Assembly: GCA_941918925.1 (NCBI GenBank)
Contig: OW799233.1
Span: 138,014,223 to 138,078,222, forward strand
Direction of reading: 5' to 3'
DNA from: Phyto melanocephala
Lineage: Eukaryota; Arthropoda; Insecta; Diptera; Rhinophoridae
Length of the DNA: 64,000 nucleotides
Below, in pieces: positions 12,262 to 25,306 of the stretch (position 1 is the stretch's first letter; each line of letters opens with the position of its first letter). A model generated the notes under the pieces. That model worked only from the letters and a program-made list of their open reading frames with translations, had not been told where the DNA came from and searched no databases. The position numbers and the translations under genes are program-made.

Positions 12262-13460
12262 TACATCAAGATAGCTTTTCTTAAGAACTCAATATCGTTC
12301 AAACATAAGATTTTTATGTGCCCGTTTTTATTGCCACCAGGACAATCTTCTCTGATCAGTTCACTTCTCGAGGCACATTGTTGTACCTTATTTAAAGTAA
12401 TTTTTACAAAATATTTTCTCGTGTTTTTTTCATGAATATTTTTTATTTCCCAAATAATCTCTCAAATCGAGAAATCATAAAAAAATTTTATATTTTATCA
12501 ACAACTTGCGACAAAGAGTGAATTTTTTAAAATTTTGGGCAAATGGACGATGTTTCTACACTTTGTCTACAATGTAAAATTAATTAATCAATTTTTATAG
12601 TACAAAAAATTAAATAAATGATATAAAGAATGGAACAAAAGGAAAATATTTAAAGAAAATTAAAATAGTTTCTTTAAGATATATTTAATTTTCTTTTTTA
12701 AGGAAATTTGTAAATATTTTAAAAAATATTCTTTAAAAAAATAATCATTTTTAACTTCCCTACTAATGTGTAGTATTATGTGCGTGGTTTTATAAACGTA
12801 CTATTTGTATGCACTTGCATTCATGCATTGTCAGTTTATCCCCAAAAATTATTCCTACAGTTCGGGGTCTGTCAACGCACTAGTAAAGTTATTACCCACG
12901 ATTAATTGTAGAACTAATTACTTACTACTTACATTTCCTTAATGATAAATTATCTTTCTATAGTTTGAAATGATAAGTTTAAAAAAGTTGCTGAGCTCAA
13001 GAAAACAATAAATTGTCAAACTATCTTATATCGGCTAGAAAATAATTTTCTTTTAACTACTTTTTTAATTGAAACCTTCGATTATAGAAGTGATGATCTC
13101 TTGCACATATGTAAGACAATAATACGTAAGATCTCATATACAAACCTAGTATACATTTTCAAATATATTGCCGCATTTTTAGAGCGAACGCCTCCCACTT
13201 GCACACAAAGTAAGCGAAAAATTGCAGTGTTCATCCAATGAATAAGAAGTCTCGGTATTGCCCAACATACATTGTAAGTTGACAGTAGGCAGCTCGAATA
13301 TAATCTCGCTTACTTTAAGAGCAGGTAGAATTTGTCTTGAACACTGCTTTCAGCATTTTAAGTTGTCATTCATTGAACACAAAGGGTGACCAACATCGTT
13401 AAAGAGATGTGTGAATGCATGTTTAAGTGAATGTAAGATTATGAAATAGTGTTTTTCTTT
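12262..13460. other. Non-coding interval
   Basis: No recognisable gene or element. The 63-codon frame at 12244-12435 straddles the TIR-J border and is treated as chance. Confidence 0.4.
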
Positions 13461-14665
13461 TTATACCCTTCACAGTGAGTGTTAGCGTATATCTGTGGCT
13501 TGGAGCTAAAAGGGCCAATGTCAAAATATTTACTTTTGAGAAAATTGGAATTGAACTTTAACTCTTATATGTAGGTGCTTTCATAGTGACATTGGCCAGC
13601 ATTTTATTTATGAAGCTGTTCTGGGTTAAGTATGACTTTAGCTGTTCAACCATAATGATATAGAGCAAGAAAACAAATCTAAGGCAATGATTAACTCAGA
13701 AGAGCAAAAATGTGACATTAGCCCTTTTAGCTTCAAGCCACAGATATATAGGTTTGTCATTCCGTGTGAATTTCTACAATATTATTTTCCGACACCATAA
13801 AGTATATATTTTCTAAAAGCTTATGAATAGGGGAGTCCATTAAGCATTAACTGTTTATCCGTCTGACCGCATGTCTGTGTGGATGTTGAAATCAAGTTTT
13901 GGAAGCCCCTCGACATTGCCAAGACCCGTGTGAGGTATCAAAATATCAGAAATATTCGTGAGCAAATCGGTATTGGAAATCAGAATAATCGCCCCATAAC
14001 CTTCAGCCCTAGGATAATTCACAGACGCAGTTGTTACTATTTATAGATTTGATATGCCTCTGGACATATATTAATGAAAAATTTTTGACATATTGGTCAC
14101 TAATCAGCAAAGTTATAGGCAAGAATTATTTACATATCTTTTTTTTTAAACTTTTTCAAACTCCTAAATATTTTTTGAACATTCTTAAGATACCGGATTA
14201 TAAACCGTAATCTCTAAAAAAAAACTAACAAATCGGCTTAAAACTAACTGAGATATAAGCACCAAAATACAACTGCTTCGATGTTTATTCTTAAATTTAC
14301 AAACGCAAATCAATATTTTCAGTTTCTGCACAACCGAGAGAGCCAAACTGGAAATAAAATTAAAAGACTTAACCAGTACAATATAGGAAATATAGGAAAT
14401 TGTAAAATCCAAGATGGCGCCTAAGACAAAATGGCGGAGCAACCTAACTATATTGATATCAAATGAAAGGGCTTGACTAGTAGAATACAGTTAACTTTGC
14501 AAAAATTCAAAATTGAAGATAGCTTCGGAAATAGTAAAGAAAATAGCGTATTAAGTGAAATCTAAAATCTAGGTTAAGCTACAATGTGTTTATTATAGCT
14601 ATGTACATAACGGTGAAGGTTATTATTAAATTCGAAACTGCCGAATATAGCGCACTTACTTATTT
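13461..14665 (+). repeat. Rep-G dispersed repeat with MITE insertion
   Basis: Starts TTTATACCCTTCACAGTGAG, is interrupted at 13493-13743 by a TIR element, then resumes GGTTTGTCATTCCGTGTGAA and runs through CCATAAAGTATATATTTTC and AAGATGGCGCC blocks to GCCGAATATAGCGCACTTAC. No coding frame. Confidence 0.75.
13493..13743. mobile_element. 251-bp MITE nested in Rep-G
   Basis: Inverted termini of about 32 bp start CTGTGGCTTGGAGCTAAAAG; the other end reads CTTTTAGCTTCAAGCCACAG in reverse sense, with a few mismatches. ATAT lies on both flanks and may be a 4-bp target duplication, although the site is low complexity. Confidence 0.75.
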
Positions 14666-15429
14666 AATTGCATTCACTTCCTTTATTTGGTGTGTGTTGT
14701 GTGATTAATCGCATCACAGTAGTAAGCTGAAGTCATTGTGATTTAAAGAAGATGTATATTTCCTACAACAAAACTGCTGGGCTTACGTTTGAGCACCAGT
14801 GTAACTCCCTAGTATTTACTTATTGTATTTATTTAACATGTGCTGTGCATCATTTCAAGTGCATCATTTCATTCCACACAACCATTTTTTTCGACTTCTT
14901 CTTTCCGTTTCTGTTGTTATTCCCAACATAACGATACAAATATTGCAATGCAAAGAAACATAATGCAAATAGAGTATAAACCAACAATAATAACAACAAC
15001 AAATATAAGAAAATAAAGCTATCTATGTACAAATATACATACATACATACATGTATATCGATTTTGCGTTCTTAATATTTCTTATTGCATTGTCATGAAA
15101 CATTAACACTGTGGTTACCACGTCAAACTCGAAGCCTTTGAATATTACTTTAAGTAAAATTGCAATATGAGGAATTTATATCAAAATTATATATTTTTAT
15201 ATTAGGAATTTATACCAAATATAAGAAAAAAACGTCTATAAACTGCAAATTTATTAAAAATTGTATGAAAAGCTAATTTATAAAAAATTTCTATAAATAA
15301 CAAATTTATAAAAAATCAATAAGTTTAAAAATTTTATAAATTATTATTTCTATGGAATATTTCTATAGATTATAGATTAACGGTTTAATTATAAAAAATT
15401 TTTGCCAATAGAGTGATAGTAGTTGTTTA
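14666..15429. other. Non-coding interval
   Basis: Unrecognised DNA. The 64-codon frame at 14850-15044 is AT-driven and has no domain. Confidence 0.4.
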
Positions 15430-16170
15430 CATACATCGAAAAGTATAATATTATCTGTAGTATTTTAAGCGGAGAAGACGGAAGTTTTAAGATAATCTGG
15501 TTAGAGGACGTTAAAAGTTATTTTACTTAACAATAATTCAAAATCAAAATCCCCTTGAATTTGGCCCAGCACAAATGAAAAACTCCTCATTGGAAATTGA
15601 CTTTTTGAAAATGATTTTACAAAACGATTTTCATCCAAGGCACGGATTCAGTCCTATAAATATTTATATTATAGAAAGAACCCCAAATAATTTATCCATA
15701 TTGTAGAATAGGTGGAACTAGCGATGTGTATAATTGTTTCGTAACATAAGGATCTAAAAATTCTTTGCAACACCTCTTCATAAATCCAAGTGCTCCATAT
15801 GCCCTAATAATCAACGAAATAAGGTCACGAATATTTACTGCTGATCAAGCAAAATACCAAATCAAATTTCTTAAATCTGAAGAAGGACATGCGCTTACAT
15901 CTTTTTTATTCAATTTCCCTAAGTTAATTTCACAGCAATTTAGCAATTTGTCAATGTCAGACTGAAGGATATGATGACATTTAGCATTATTAAAAGAAGG
16001 AAAAATTTTTACATCATCAGCATAGATTAATATATTGAAGTGCTGAATAACTGAAGGAAGAACGTTTAAAGTAGCATAAATAAAATATTGCCAAGATGAC
16101 TACCACCTTGAGGAATGCCAGAAGAAATCTCAATAGCATTAGATGTAGCGTTTCCGAGCTTTACTTTTTA
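15430..16170 (-). pseudogene. Jockey-like LINE reverse transcriptase relic
   Basis: On the minus strand one nearly open frame reads SSGIPQGGSHLGNILF, then FNILIYADDVKIFPSFNNA, then ALGFMKRCCKEFLDPYVTKQ and LYTSLVPPILQYG. These are the PQG, catalytic YADD and thumb regions of jockey-clade non-LTR reverse transcriptases, in the correct order. Stops and frameshifts appear after the thumb. The N-terminal RT fingers, endonuclease and 3' UTR are missing, so this is a fragment of ORF2. It differs from the LINE at 51558-52874, which has FADD and different flanking residues, so at least two jockey-like lineages are present. Confidence 0.85.
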
Positions 16171-16729
16171 ATTTCTATCAGACAATTAAGAACTAAAACA
16201 TTTTATTGTTAAATCGGAAAACCCCATTAAATTTGTTAAGTAAAAGCCATAACTGACTATCAGATTAAGTCGTTCGTATGTATGTCAAAAATGGTATATG
16301 TGTGAAGAAAGTGTGATAGTGCGGACAAAAGGAATACATCTCTGACAGATTTTTTGACAAGTGTGCCCGATTTTAAAATATTTTGAACATTTTTATTAAA
16401 TCTTAGTTTCTGTGCGATAAAAGTTGCTTTTTGTAGTGTGACATCCAATCACACGTTTTGTTGGGATTTACTCATCTAAGACAGAAACCTATCAGATTTT
16501 TATTTGATATAATCTCAATAGAAATTGTATTGAAAATTTTGTAAAAATTAAAAATTTATCGCAATTTCTGCAAACAGAAAAATCGTCAAAAAAAATTTAT
16601 ATAACTTAAAATTTTGGGCACATTTTCTAATAACAGAGAATTAATATTTTATGAAAAAAAAAATTACAAAAACGTTACAATTTCAAAAACTCGAATCTTA
16701 AAAAAAAACCACAAGTTAGAATCCTATAC
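16171..16729. other. Non-coding interval
   Basis: No recognisable signal apart from short chance frames. Confidence 0.35.
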
Positions 16730-18495
16730 GAGACTATTGTCAGTTTACCATCATGTATATATGTAGGTATAATGACCACATCGTAGCTTAGCTTCGATTT
16801 AATGTTATATACCCTTTTTACTTTATTAATTCCGACGCCATCTTTGATTTTGAATTTTAACATAGTTAGCTTTATCCTTTTAATCAATCCCTTCATTTGA
16901 CACCCATATTGATGGGTTGAAAAAAAATTATCCGCCATTTTATTTTGAACGCCATGTTGGATTTTATCACTTTCATAGTTTACTATATTCTACTGGTCAA
17001 GCCCCTTTATTTGATACCCATATAATTTGAAAGAGGCAAAGCCGTAATTACCTGTTTTGACCCTTATATCCGCCATTTTATTTCAGACGCCATCTTCGAT
17101 TTTAACTTTTTTATAGTTTACTATATTTTACTCGCCAGGTCCTTTCGTTTGTTCGTTTGTACCAATATTAAGGGGGGTTGAAGTGAGTACATTTTTAATT
17201 ACTATATTTCACCCATATATAAATTTATTTCACGCCATTTTGTAGTGCTTGCCATCATAAATTTAAAAATTTTTTAATGTCAAGTTTGTGCTTTTGATAC
17301 TTCTATCGTTCAACTTTGTTATTCACAATCTAAAAAATCGATTTTTGTTTGTAAATGTTAGAAAAAATACCGAAGCAATTGTAATTTTGTGCTTATATCT
17401 CAGTTAGTTTCGGATCTATTTTACAGTTTTTCTCAGCAATAATTTTCGATACTATTACTTGTATTCTGAAGTCGTTAGCAAGTCAAAAAGATAATTAAAA
17501 GCTTTAATAACTTGATATCTTAAAAAATCTATATTTTTTAAATTAATTTTGCCTATAACTTCGTCGGTTAGAGACCGATTTGTAAAAAAATTTTAAGGAT
17601 ATTCCAATCCCTATATTGTAAATATAAAAAGTTGCAAACGTTTCTGTTAAATAACCTGTTGGTCAAAAACTTTGATTTTTATATTAAACTAGCCGTCCGG
17701 TACGTACTTCGTTACGTATTGAAAAAAAACTACATGCATTAGGTCCGAAGATACAATATTACCGATTTTACATGTTTTTAGGCATTTCCCCCTAAATTCC
17801 AAAATTTCGAATAAGTACAAAAATTCGTTATAGATTGTTTTAAGGAGAGTAAAACTACGTTTTTACTTTTTTCCTATTGCTATCCCTCTCAAAGATAAAT
17901 GCTGTTCAAAAAAGTACCAAAATTCTGTTTTTACCGGTTTTATCACCTTAAAACTCAAAAATTCCGAAAAGTACCAGACAGCTATCCAATTATTTTTAAC
18001 AGGCTCTTTGGTCCTTTCTGAATTTTTGTGATATCTTTATTAAGCCCGGAGATACTAAGTTACCGATTTTACTCCTAAACCACTTGACGGATTTTGTGTA
18101 AACTTCACATAAACCACCTTCTAAATAGTCCGAATAAAGCCTTAACATTTGGTTCGGATAGGTGAGCCCGTTCTTGAGTTATAAAATTACAACGAAAAGT
18201 GGCATTGATTTTTATATATATAAATATATAAGGGAAAAACAGTGTTTATTTGCTCATATCTCAGAAAGTAGTGGGGCGATCATGCTGGATTTTATTAGCG
18301 ATTCAAAAGATTGATACCACATGCAGATCTGAGTAACATGTAAAGGCTTCTTAAAGTTTATTTCAAAAAAACAAACGGACATTTCTCAATCGACTTTTCT
18401 AGTCATAAGCTCTCAGAAAATTTATACTTTATGGGATCGAAAATAAATATTGTAGAAATTACAAGAGTTTAAGCAGTTTAAGGTTGTAAAAAATA
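16730..18495 (-). repeat. Rep-G copy split by a Helitron
   Basis: Inverted copy. On the plus strand it runs from the 3' part (TTATATACCCTTTTTACTTT, ATTCCGACGCCATCTTTGAT, CTACTGGTCAAGCCCCTTTA) to about 17688, then resumes after the Helitron with GGAAAAACAGTGTTTATTTG and CTTTATGGGATCGAAAATAA. The two parts join in order, so the Helitron is younger than this copy. Confidence 0.75.
17689..18231 (-). mobile_element. Non-autonomous Helitron, family Hel-C
   Basis: Minus-strand 3' end is a GTACGTACCGGACGG-type hairpin followed by CTAG and T. The 5' end is TATATATTTATATATATAAA then AATCAATGCCAC, matching the Hel-B 5' end, but the initial TC is not intact. The interior has loose repeats with AAAGTACCAAAATTCTG and TTACCGATTTTA. 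No coding frame. It lies inside Rep-G. Confidence 0.7.
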
Positions 18496-19687
18496 ATACA
18501 AATATTTTTTCAATTTTTATTTACATATTTCATTTTTTCACAAAAAATTTGTTTTTGCACTTTTTTATAGTAGTTAACACTGTTTCATGTTTTCTTTTCT
18601 TTTAATACTTATTGCGTTCCTTAAGCTCATCAGAATATGTAAAGGTATAGTTTACTATGAATTTACTTAGTCAATCAAGTGAGGATAATGCGTTATACTT
18701 TGAGTATTAATTTCCAATATTTGCATTTATGTTGCTTACGAAGATGAGTAGTTGCCACATGCAACTCATACGTGTACGCAACGATTTATATAAATACACA
18801 TGGGCATAACTACTTTTTGTATGTGGAACTTAAGTGATATTTAAAAAATTAATATTAAGTGATTTCACAAAAATAATGATACGCAAAAGAAAATATTTAA
18901 TAGTTATTTTTATTTAATTAAATTAATTTTTTGATCGTTAAATTTTCATTGCGATAATAGTCATATGCAAGGTAATATCGTAATTTCCTCCTGTTTAACA
19001 ATAATTTAATGAATTTCAAGAAACCCTATTTAAATTAACTGAAGGTTTTTTAACATAATTTTTTCATCTTCCATTAAGTTACCCTTCAATATATATTGCC
19101 TTTCCTTGGAAGTTTATTTACGAGTTATAGAACCCTTATTAAGTTAAAAAATAAAAATAACGAACAGACGTTATATTTATTATTTAAAATGTATATTTTG
19201 TTGATATCTGGAACAGGAAAAAAATCTAATTTATTTTACAAATTTTAAACTTTCTCGGAGTGTGTATACCTACTGTATGTATTTCGTAACTTATAATGGG
19301 GTATAAAATTTGTATTTTTAATTTTTTTTTTATAACTTATCTCTGTTTATCAAATGTATAATTATGTCTTATTTAAATTTTATTAAAAGCACCCAAATGT
19401 TGCTGCCACTCATACGAATATGCACAAAAAAATTTTGACTACTGATAAAAAACAACTTGTATTAATGTATTTATGTATTTTGTATATAACACATGCATAT
19501 GTACATCCTTACATACATATATCTTTTTGTATATTCGCATTATAATAAGTATTACACTCGCATTAAAATATTACTAATGTATTTCCAAAAAAAAAAAAAA
19601 TTTTTTGTTTAATTGCATAAATTTAAAGGTATTAAATCAATTATGAAAATTATTGCGCAGTTAATAAACCAAAATATTTTCCATATA
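18496..19687. other. Non-coding interval
   Basis: Nothing recognised. Very A+T rich with scattered CATATGTA simple sequence. Confidence 0.4.
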
Positions 19688-20407
19688 CACTAGTGGCACA
19701 AACTAAAGCAACTGACCTAATATTCTAACATATTTATAGAAATAAAAAAATAGAGTAGAGTTTGCTAAGACGCATTTGCACTGGAGTGTTGAAAAATGGC
19801 GGAAAATCCTGTCTTACGATGAGTCAAAATTTAACTTGAAAAGGTCTGATTCAAAACACAAATGCTAAGTACTGCAAAGAAAGTTGGAACGCATGGTAGT
19901 GCGACTATAATTGTGTGGGGATGTTTTTCATTCAATGGAATCGGACCTTTGTGTGTGATTAGTGAAACTATGCACCGCTAGCCCTACAAAAATATTTTGG
20001 AAATTGTCATTGTTTGCAAAAGATGAAATGTCTATGTACGGATTTTCAATACGATAATGATCCAAAGCATGCATCGAAATATGTTAAGACTGAATTGAAG
20101 ACAAAAATATTAATGTACTTAAATGGCCGGCTCAGTCATCCGATCTTAATCCTATAGAGAACTTGTGGAACATGTTGGATAATAAAATAAAACGTGATGA
20201 GGAATCAAATAAACGAAATTTGTTCCTCCAAGTAAAAGAAACGTGGGAAAGCATTTCAGAAAGCGAAATTAAAAAATTAATAACTTCAATGCCTCATAGT
20301 TGCGCTGCAGTTTTGCAAAACAAAGGATATTTATTTAATTATTAAGATATTTTGGAATATTAAAAAAATTTTAATTGAGTTGCTTTAGTTTTTGCCATCC
20401 AAAAGTG
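19688..20407 (+). mobile_element. Tc1-like (DD34E) transposon relic
   Basis: Ends are CAC..TAGTGGCACAAACTAAAGC and, inverted, CACTTTTGGATGGCAAAAAC then TAAAGCAACT. A TA precedes the left end; the right TA is lost. The interior carries the C-terminal half of a Tc1-type transposase (see next entry). At 720 bp it lacks the N-terminal helix-turn-helix region of a full element (about 1.2-1.6 kb in the family). Confidence 0.8.
19765..20345 (+). pseudogene. Tc1-family DD34E transposase, broken
   Basis: Recognisable blocks in order are KWRKILSYDESKFNL (first catalytic D), IIVWGCFSFNGIGPLCVI, FQYDNDPKHASKYVK (second D), and WPAQSSDLNPIENLWNM (catalytic E). These are followed by a 60-codon open C-terminal segment from 20163 that ends in a stop at 20343-20345. 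The spacing of second D to E is consistent with DD34E if one frameshift near 20100 is allowed. Several frameshifts and an in-frame stop make it non-functional. The enzyme would cut and paste the element at TA sites in the nucleus. Confidence 0.85.
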
Positions 20408-21214
20408 AAATATTTTCATTTTTCTTCAATTTTTTTTTAACTTAAAAATTGTTATTTAATAATTTTTTTAATATATTAAAATACATAATATAAGCCTAAA
20501 GAGTTAGGGCCGTTATGCTTGTATAGAAAAAAATTCTAAAAAAAGCACTCAAAGTTTAAAAAAACATAAAAAAAATTTCAGATGTTATTACAAAAATTAC
20601 CACTAATATTTAATTACTATAGCACAAAATGTATACAGTTGGAAAGACCTCCTTCCTTGTCTCCCATAAACCGTTTAAAAAATAAATATCGGCTAAAAAT
20701 CAACTGAGTTACGTATTCACAAGTACTCGAACCTACCCAAAAATGGTTTATTTGGAATAACTCCGAACTGTGAGAGTGTTTCCGAACTTTTTAAAATTGA
20801 TTTATGATCTACTCAATAAGGTCTATCTATAACCTACACTAGGTCGCCTTTCAAGTATAAAAAAAGTGCTCATTTGTAGCACCGTGTTATTAATGTCTAT
20901 GCACATAATCAACATATGCTGATAGAAATTAATGGGCATGGCTCTCTCCATATAAAACAAAACCGATTACATGGATTATACTGAAAACTGAAATAGTTAT
21001 AGTCTTTTATTTTAACAAAGGTCTCTTTAATATTTAGTGGCTTATACTAAATACTTTTAGATAAAGAAACGTGGCACTTTTTCTACAAAATAAATCGCTT
21101 TCAAAGTTTTTCTTATTTCAAAGGATAAACCTATAAAAAAATTAATGTGATACTTTTAGAGGGTGTGACAGCTCCCATATAAGGAAAATACTTTATTTTC
21201 ATATGTATGTAATA
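20408..21214. other. Non-coding interval
   Basis: No recognised element or gene. Confidence 0.35.
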
Positions 21215-22013
21215 GGGTGATCGATTATTCGACTTTTTTCTAAATCCGGTAGAATAGTTTAAAATTTGAACTTTAAAAAAATTAAAAAAAAAATCGATTA
21301 ACCGATTTTGAGTAAAATAATTTATACCATGAAATATGTTTTTCATATATTTGTTTTATTAAAAAAAAATCTATAACAATAAATTTTACATTTTTACTCT
21401 AATTTATAAAATACGATTGTTTAATAAAAAACTAAAAAATGTTGTGTGAAAGAAGTTGTTATAAAAATGACATCTAAAAAAATATAAATGTTTAACAGTG
21501 GATGTAAGTCTGCTCAATTTCATAACGCACTTACTGAGAAGTCATGTCGGTAGTTTTAAATTATAAAAAATATAGTCCAGACTTTTATTATAATTCTTTT
21601 ATAGTTTTTTAACTATCCAAAACTAGAGGTAGTGCTAAGTGATTTACATTGTCAGGTCTGCTAAATCAATAGTGCAAAAGTATTAATTTAAATGATCTCC
21701 AAAATGCGAAATAATTTGTCATAAATGAAGTGCTTCAAAATGAATGCAACATCATGCAAAATATATTAAAATACTCATGTAAACATAAAAAATCATCTTA
21801 TGGAACATCGTTTTCTTTGAACCTAATTTGCATAGTTCTATGCACTTATTAGAAAAGTTTGCATATCATGAATGTATTCATAAAACATATGAACATATGT
21901 TAAAATCATTAGTAAAAACCCAACTAAACTGACTTATCAACATTTGTAAAAAGCCGAGAAATAAAAGAGTAGAAAAACCGGTTCCACAGATTGAAAAGCC
22001 GTATCGATCACCC
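21215..22013. mobile_element. TIR-H element, copy 1 (799 bp)
   Basis: Ends GGGTGATCGATTATTCGAC and, inverted, GGGTGATCGATACGGCTTTT, flanked by TA on both sides. Subterminal text is rich in CCGGTT/AACCGG palindromic pieces. No coding frame. TA target suggests a Tc1/mariner or pogo derivative. Confidence 0.8.
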
Positions 22014-22109
22014 TAGAATGTATTGTTTAATAAAACCTAGAATCTTTAAACTTTCTAGTTGGGTTGCTGCCAATGCACACAATAGAAATAGAAATTTACA
22101 GGTGATATT

Positions 22110-22680
22110 AATCACTCTTCTTTACCACAATATTAAGGAAGTGGGTCTTAAAGTGGGCGTGTCACGGTAATTTCTGCTAATGAATACAACTTAGATATTG
22201 CAACATAAAGTTCCTTATTCTACTAAAATCTTTGTCCATAGAGATTTTTATAATTTTAGGAAAGATTATTATATGGCCAGTGAGCGTTAAAGTGGGTGTG
22301 TCACCTACATTTTCCGTTTATACAACAACATTAATCAAAAGCCTATATTTGGAAAAATTCAAAATCGTACATCTAGTTGTTTTTAATTTTATGACGTTTT
22401 AAATTTTATTATTAGTAGAGGTGCAGGTCACATACAAGAGATGTATTTTAAAGTAGGCGTGTCTACTTTGATATAAAAAACATAGAGCTAATTATTCTTC
22501 CAAATCTTTATCCTCAGACAAATTATATGAATTAAAGTTAAAACATTTTATAGAAGGTGTGTGTTAAAATGGGCGTGTGTGCCACCTTCATTTGCCATTA
22601 TAACAATAATATTAATCAAAAACTTTTATTTTCAAAATTTCAGATTTCTATTCTGTCGCCTAACGATCTAAGTTTAAAAA
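22110..22680 (+). repeat. Hel-D type tandem subrepeats (about 115-160 bp)
   Basis: Four loosely repeated units, each with an AAAGTGGGCGTGTCAC-like core (near 22155, 22291, 22451 and 22565) separated by ATTAATCAAAA- and AATCTTTGTCC-containing spacers. The same units occur in opposite orientation at 32400-32890. The core resembles the CACGCCCACTTT motif of the Hel-A and Hel-B arrays, suggesting a degenerate Helitron interior. Termini were not found. Confidence 0.6.
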
Positions 22681-23427
22681 AAAACTAATACAGAAATTGT
22701 GCGGAGTATATTTTTATACATTTTGATCTATAACTACTTTCGAAACGTACGAGTACAATTTTTAGGTAAACATACCAGTTAAGTTTTACCACTTTATGTC
22801 ATTGTATAAACATAAACATTGCATAAACTTAATTGTTTTCCCCTACAATTTATTCAATATTTGAACAAAACCAAGCGATATAATTTTTTGGCAACGCAAT
22901 AAATTATCAACTTAACACACACACTCTTTCCTACATATATCAAGGACGAGCCTCCAACCATGTGTTTTCCATACACACATACACATAAAATAATTTGCAT
23001 TAAAGGGTTGCAAATTTATTTCCTTGTAATGACGAAATACCGTTTTTTTTAGCATGCCCAAAAAAACGAAACGAAAACACGTAGCAATACAAATGTTTCA
23101 TGGTGTATTAAAAGGGAAAAACAAATACGAAAAGCTTTAAGAAAGACTACAACCCTTAAAAAATTATTTTGGCATATCATTCAAAAAGGCCATTGAACTC
23201 AAAAACTTAAAACACACCAAAATTCTGATTAATTTTTTTTTGGTTTGAGATAAAATGTATATATTTCAGGAATGCACACAAAAAGGTTTCGAAATACTTT
23301 GTTTTTTTTTTGCACATTTTGAAAATACATTTTTACGTGCTTCGTGCAAAGTTTTCGAGATAAATTTTTTATATTTAGTTTACGAAAACAGGTCAAGAAA
23401 ATGTATAGAGTCTTTGTCTATTTTATA
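22681..23427. other. Non-coding interval
   Basis: Nothing recognised apart from A/T homopolymers. Confidence 0.35.
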
Positions 23428-24612
23428 GGGAGATTAATTATTCGACTTTTTTCAAAAACCGGTTTTCGTATATCCGAATAATTGCTATTCAAAAAACCGG
23501 TTTTCGGTTAAAAATAACCGGTTAACCGGTTTTATTTGAATTAACAATAATGCAAAAACCAAATTATTTATTGATATAAAAAATTTATTTAAATAATAAT
23601 AAATCAATTTACAAAGGTAAAGACGAAAAAAATATACTGCAGTCATAACGGAAATTTTTAAAGAATTTTTTGCTTTAAAATGTCTATACATTTACTTATA
23701 CATATGCACTTTTATTAATAAAATAATATATGTATGTGTATGTACTTAACAACATAACATATGTAAGACCACATTATTCAATTAAAATAATTAAAATTAA
23801 AAATTTTGTCTTGTTAGTTGCTTCTTTTAAAATAAAATGCAGTTTAAATGTTTTGAAATATATTTATCTATTTTGTTCATTTGTTTTTTTTTTTTAACTT
23901 TCCAGCAAAAAAATTTTGCTCTAGTTCAATATGAATAACATTTCTCATTACTTCTAATTCATAATTGCAAAAGGAGGCATGAAGAATGCCTTCTCTAAAT
24001 ACAAATAGTGATGTGCCTCAGAATACATACAAATGCATGCCAAAAATCTTAAACAATTCATGTAAACAAACACTACTTACTCATGAAAAATGGGTTTCTT
24101 TCATCTACTAGACATGTGTTCTATGCACTTATTAGAATGAAGTAAATTTTTAAAATATATTTATATAAACACAGCATGTGTTAATGGTAAAATCATGCAT
24201 GTTTCACCTAAATTGAACCACTTCATCATGGGTTGAACTCATGCATTCACTATTTCTTTTTCATGTCTTTTTTTTGCTGTGTTGAGATTGAAAACGACCT
24301 TTCACTTAACATACATTTTGGACTTATAGAATATAAAGCACCAAATAATTTTTTAGCCTTTTAGATCACTTACATATGACACTTATCTAAATAAAAAAAT
24401 CCTACAAAATGTGTTATTTATGATTAACTTTTGTAGGGCATTTTGGTGTGTGCATATATTTAAAAGTACAGTTCAGCTCATAGCAATAACCAGTTTATTT
24501 GTACCAAAAAACCCGGTTTATTTGGTATTCGAAAAATGCGCATTTTAAGATATTCGGTTAAGACAAAACTAAAAAAATCAGTTAAAGCCGGTCGAATAAT
24601 AATCGTTCGACC
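23428..24612. mobile_element. TIR-H element, copy 2, diverged, with nested insertion
   Basis: Left end GGGAGATTAATTATTCGAC after TA, and right end complementary to GGTCGAACGATTATTATTCG. AACCGGTTAACCGGTTTT and similar palindromic text follow the left end. It contains the TIR-I element at 23903-24278 and lies directly against Rep-G sequence on its right. Confidence 0.65.
23903..24278. mobile_element. TIR-I repeat, copy 1
   Basis: Starts CAGCAAAAAAATTTTG and ends with TTTTTTTTGCTG, giving short inverted termini. The interior is about 75-80% alike by eye to 41472-41860, for example TCTATGCACTTATTAGAATG and AAATTGAACCACTTCATCAT. No coding frame. Confidence 0.6.
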
Positions 24613-24880
24613 AATGGCGTACAATAAATTTATGTATATATATTTCAAATCTAGTAATTCATAATGTACCTTCTTTATTCCACTCAATACTCGTATCAAG
24701 TAATATGACTTGATCAGTAGAATTCGGCTAACTATGTATGTAAATATTCAAAAAAGCAAAATGGCGTATAACATTAAAACTGAAATATAGGCTAAGCTGT
24801 GGTGTGGTCACTATACCTATATACTTTATTACTTTATAGTGAAGGGTATTTTCAGAATATAGCACTCTTACTTGTTAATT
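24613..24880 (+). repeat. Rep-G fragment, 3' part
   Basis: Contains AATGGCGTACAATAAATTTA, GTGGTCACTATACCTATATA and AGTGAAGGGTATTTTCAGAA then TATAGCACTCTTACTTGTTA. Confidence 0.7.
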
Positions 24881-25306
24881 ATCAGTTTCTTAAGATAATT
24901 TCTAACAAATTTTTAAAATATGTTTTCCCCCATTCTTACGATTTTTCTTCAGTATTATATAGAATTAATAAAGTTAGACAAAAGGCTTAATAGGAAATAG
25001 GAAAGCATTTTCAATGAAAATGTACACTGAAGTAAGTAACCAACTGTGCTCCACCAAAATTCTCATTTACTAACTTTATGATTATTTCCTAATTTGCAGT
25101 ATTAAAAAGCAATTAAAAGTTAACTAAGTGGAAGCACGAAAAAATATTAATTCAAGCGAATGCCATCATAAATTTAATGTTTTATGTTGGTAGCCATAAT
25201 GCAAATGATTGAATAAAACAAAAAGACAGTCAACATAAAACGGTGCTTATGGTACATAGAGACTATTTTTTACACATAATTCTTAATATATAATTTTATA
25301 ATCAAA
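24881..25306. other. Non-coding interval
   Basis: No gene or element recognised. Confidence 0.35.

Noticed and set aside
18490..19680. A host gene in the longer unassigned stretches (also 39-41.4 kb and 54.8-57 kb)
   Set aside because: No frame with domains, splice-site series or compositional change could be found; these remain unassigned non-coding DNA.
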